Shown here piece after piece: positions 63,059 to 64,000 of a stretch of 64,000 nt of DNA. Positions within the stretch are counted from its first letter, which is position 1; every line of letters starts with the position of its first letter. The notes under the pieces were generated by a model that saw only the letters and a program-made list of their open reading frames with translations, searched no databases and was not told where the DNA came from. The position numbers and the translations under genes were made by a program. The DNA is from JBMFVE01 sp049966155 (GTDB lineage: Bacteria; Bacteroidota; Ignavibacteria; Kryptoniales; JAKASW01), in NCBI GenBank assembly GCA_049966155.1, contig JBMFVE010000001.1:248001-312000 (forward strand), given 5' to 3'.

Positions 63059-64000
63059 TTAATTTAGAAATTCCCAGTTTACACCAATTGCAATACTGCG
63101 ATCCAACATTGGATAAACCGGGGCAAGAATGTATTGCTGGTTGGTAAAATTATACCATACAAAGTAAACAATTGCGCTGCCAATCTTACCCGTCACAAAA
63201 AAATCGGAACTACCAAAGGGACCAAACAAATTCACATTTGATTGATAGTAAACAATCGTTTCGGGATAAAGCTCATACCCGCTGAAAGTACTCATAGCCT
63301 TCCCGCGTATTCCGGTTTTCAAATCTAAATGGCCAGAAAAAAGGGTGTCGTGATAAAATATTTCACCAGAAATAAAAAACCTCGGGAGAGAAGAGGTTTT
63401 CTCCTGATCAATTTTTTCCTCAATATAATTTAGCATCCCATCAGCTTCAATCTTCCAAATTCTTAAACCAGCAGAAATATCGAAACCATATAATACACGC
63501 CTGTCCAGATTCACAACCGAGAGTTTGGGATAAGCAGGCTGACCGGCGTAAGCTGTCCTGTAGTATATAGGTTGATCAATCAACCTATAAAAAGACCTGG
63601 CAGAAAGAGAAATTACATCAGGAATCCTATATGATACCTCAAGCTGGATTAAATGATGCCTTTCCTGCTGCAACAATGGATTTCCTGAAAAGTCTTGAGA
63701 GACAAAAAATTTTTGAGCAAGGGTTGGCAAATGTTGAGAATAATTTCCGCCAAGCTCAGCCCTGAAATGCGACTCTTCTATTCCAAAACTGGCACCAAAC
63801 GCGGGGTACAGCTTTGAGGAGACGACATCAGCCCGTCCAAAAAGGCCCAACACAAGAGCTCGAAAACGATATTTATCATCAAAATACATTGAAAATTTAT
63901 TTAACGATGGCACCACTGCTTGAGAATTGTAATTATTTTCCAGGTGAGTTAAATCAGCTCCATAATTTAATGTATTCCCAAACATCACAGCACTGCCGCG
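63059..64000 (-). CDS. Outer-membrane beta-barrel protein, TonB-receptor-like (C-terminal part)
   Basis: The frame is open through the right edge, so the N-terminus and any plug domain are missing. The 313 visible residues show alternating hydrophobic and aromatic beta strands, such as HHLIQLEVSYRIPDVISLSARSF in split form (HHLIQLEVSYRIP then ISLSARSFY), and STFSGYELYPETIVYYQSN. The last strand ends in IAIGVNWEFLN rather than a final Phe. Such patterns fit the C-terminal part of TonB-dependent receptors or similar barrels. It converges with the hybrid kinase gene 6 bp away. Ligand is unknown. Confidence 0.6.
   Translation of the reverse strand, partial: RGSAVMFGNTLNYGADLTHLENNYNSQAVVPSLNKFSMYFDDKYRFRALVLGLFGRADVVSSKLYPAFGASFGIEESHFRAELGGNYSQHLPTLAQKFFVSQDFSGNPLLQQERHHLIQLEVSYRIPDVISLSARSFYRLIDQPIYYRTAYAGQPAYPKLSVVNLDRRVLYGFDISAGLRIWKIEADGMLNYIEEKIDQEKTSSLPRFFISGEIFYHDTLFSGHLDLKTGIRGKAMSTFSGYELYPETIVYYQSNVNLFGPFGSSDFFVTGKIGSAIVYFVWYNFTNQQYILAPVYPMLDRSIAIGVNWEFLN

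Noticed and set aside
1..64000. tRNA, rRNA, CRISPR arrays, insertion sequences, prophage
   Set aside because: All gaps over about 60 bp were read. None shows a cloverleaf, tandem spacer repeats, terminal inverted repeats with a transposase, or integrase genes.

Overview
The window looks like a chromosomal segment from a Gram-negative bacterium of the Bacteroidota/Chlorobi/Ignavibacteria side of the FCB group. The evidence is an LpxC-FabZ fusion, a tandem pair of OmpH/Skp chaperones beside BamA, a GWxTD-domain secreted protein, a probable bacillithiol gene (bshC) and moderately AT-rich DNA. Shine-Dalgarno motifs (AGGAG, GAGGTGA) are frequent and often sit in front of TTG or GTG starts, which argues against the SD-poor class Bacteroidia. 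No rRNA, tRNA, CRISPR array, insertion sequence or integrase was seen. The taxon is an inference.

Left part (1-5263, minus strand): a bshC fragment, an orphan MalK-type ABC ATPase and aroA form one run. A secreted Ntn-hydrolase asparaginase and an APC amino-acid permease form another.

SOS-like cassette (5458-10269, plus strand): lexA, a DUF72 protein, a RecA-fold protein with a damaged P-loop, a small helical protein and a divergent B-family DNA polymerase are packed with gaps of 0-6 bp or overlaps. A 7-2-7 palindrome overlaps the predicted lexA -10 box. The set reads as a LexA-controlled, probably mutagenic, DNA-repair module built on an exonuclease-dead PolB2-like polymerase instead of ImuB/DnaE2. 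It is the best candidate for a little-described system here.

Minus-strand block (10213-45388): an S9 peptidase, glnS, gltX and a two-component pair with a 23-bp palindrome before the kinase come first. Then come a metallo-beta-lactamase-fold hydrolase, a gamma-carbonic anhydrase, DUF3108, a C-terminal processing protease, GH57, lysS, rsmG, dacB, rluB, scpB-scpA, trpS, an HNH protein, an NlpC/P60 protein, panB and a lipoate-ligase-like gene. The block ends in an envelope-biogenesis cluster (lpxA, lpxC-fabZ, lpxD, two ompH, bamA, uppS) and comEC.

Plus-strand block (45648-57862): deoC is followed by a redox and signalling cluster. This has a membrane-anchored GcvH-fold protein, a HybA-like four-cluster ferredoxin, a HybB/NrfD-like membrane subunit, a second GcvH-fold protein with a cysteine motif, a kinase with two c-type heme motifs and a sigma-54 activator. 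No hydrogenase or molybdopterin catalytic subunit is present, and neither GcvH-like protein keeps the canonical lipoyl-lysine. Archaemetzincin, the GWxTD protein, pdxA, a methyltransferase and ftsE follow.

Right end: Mrp/ApbC and a NifU-C protein (minus), a GH114-like secreted protein (minus), a large PAS hybrid kinase (plus), and the C-terminal part of an outer-membrane beta-barrel protein (minus) cut by the window edge.
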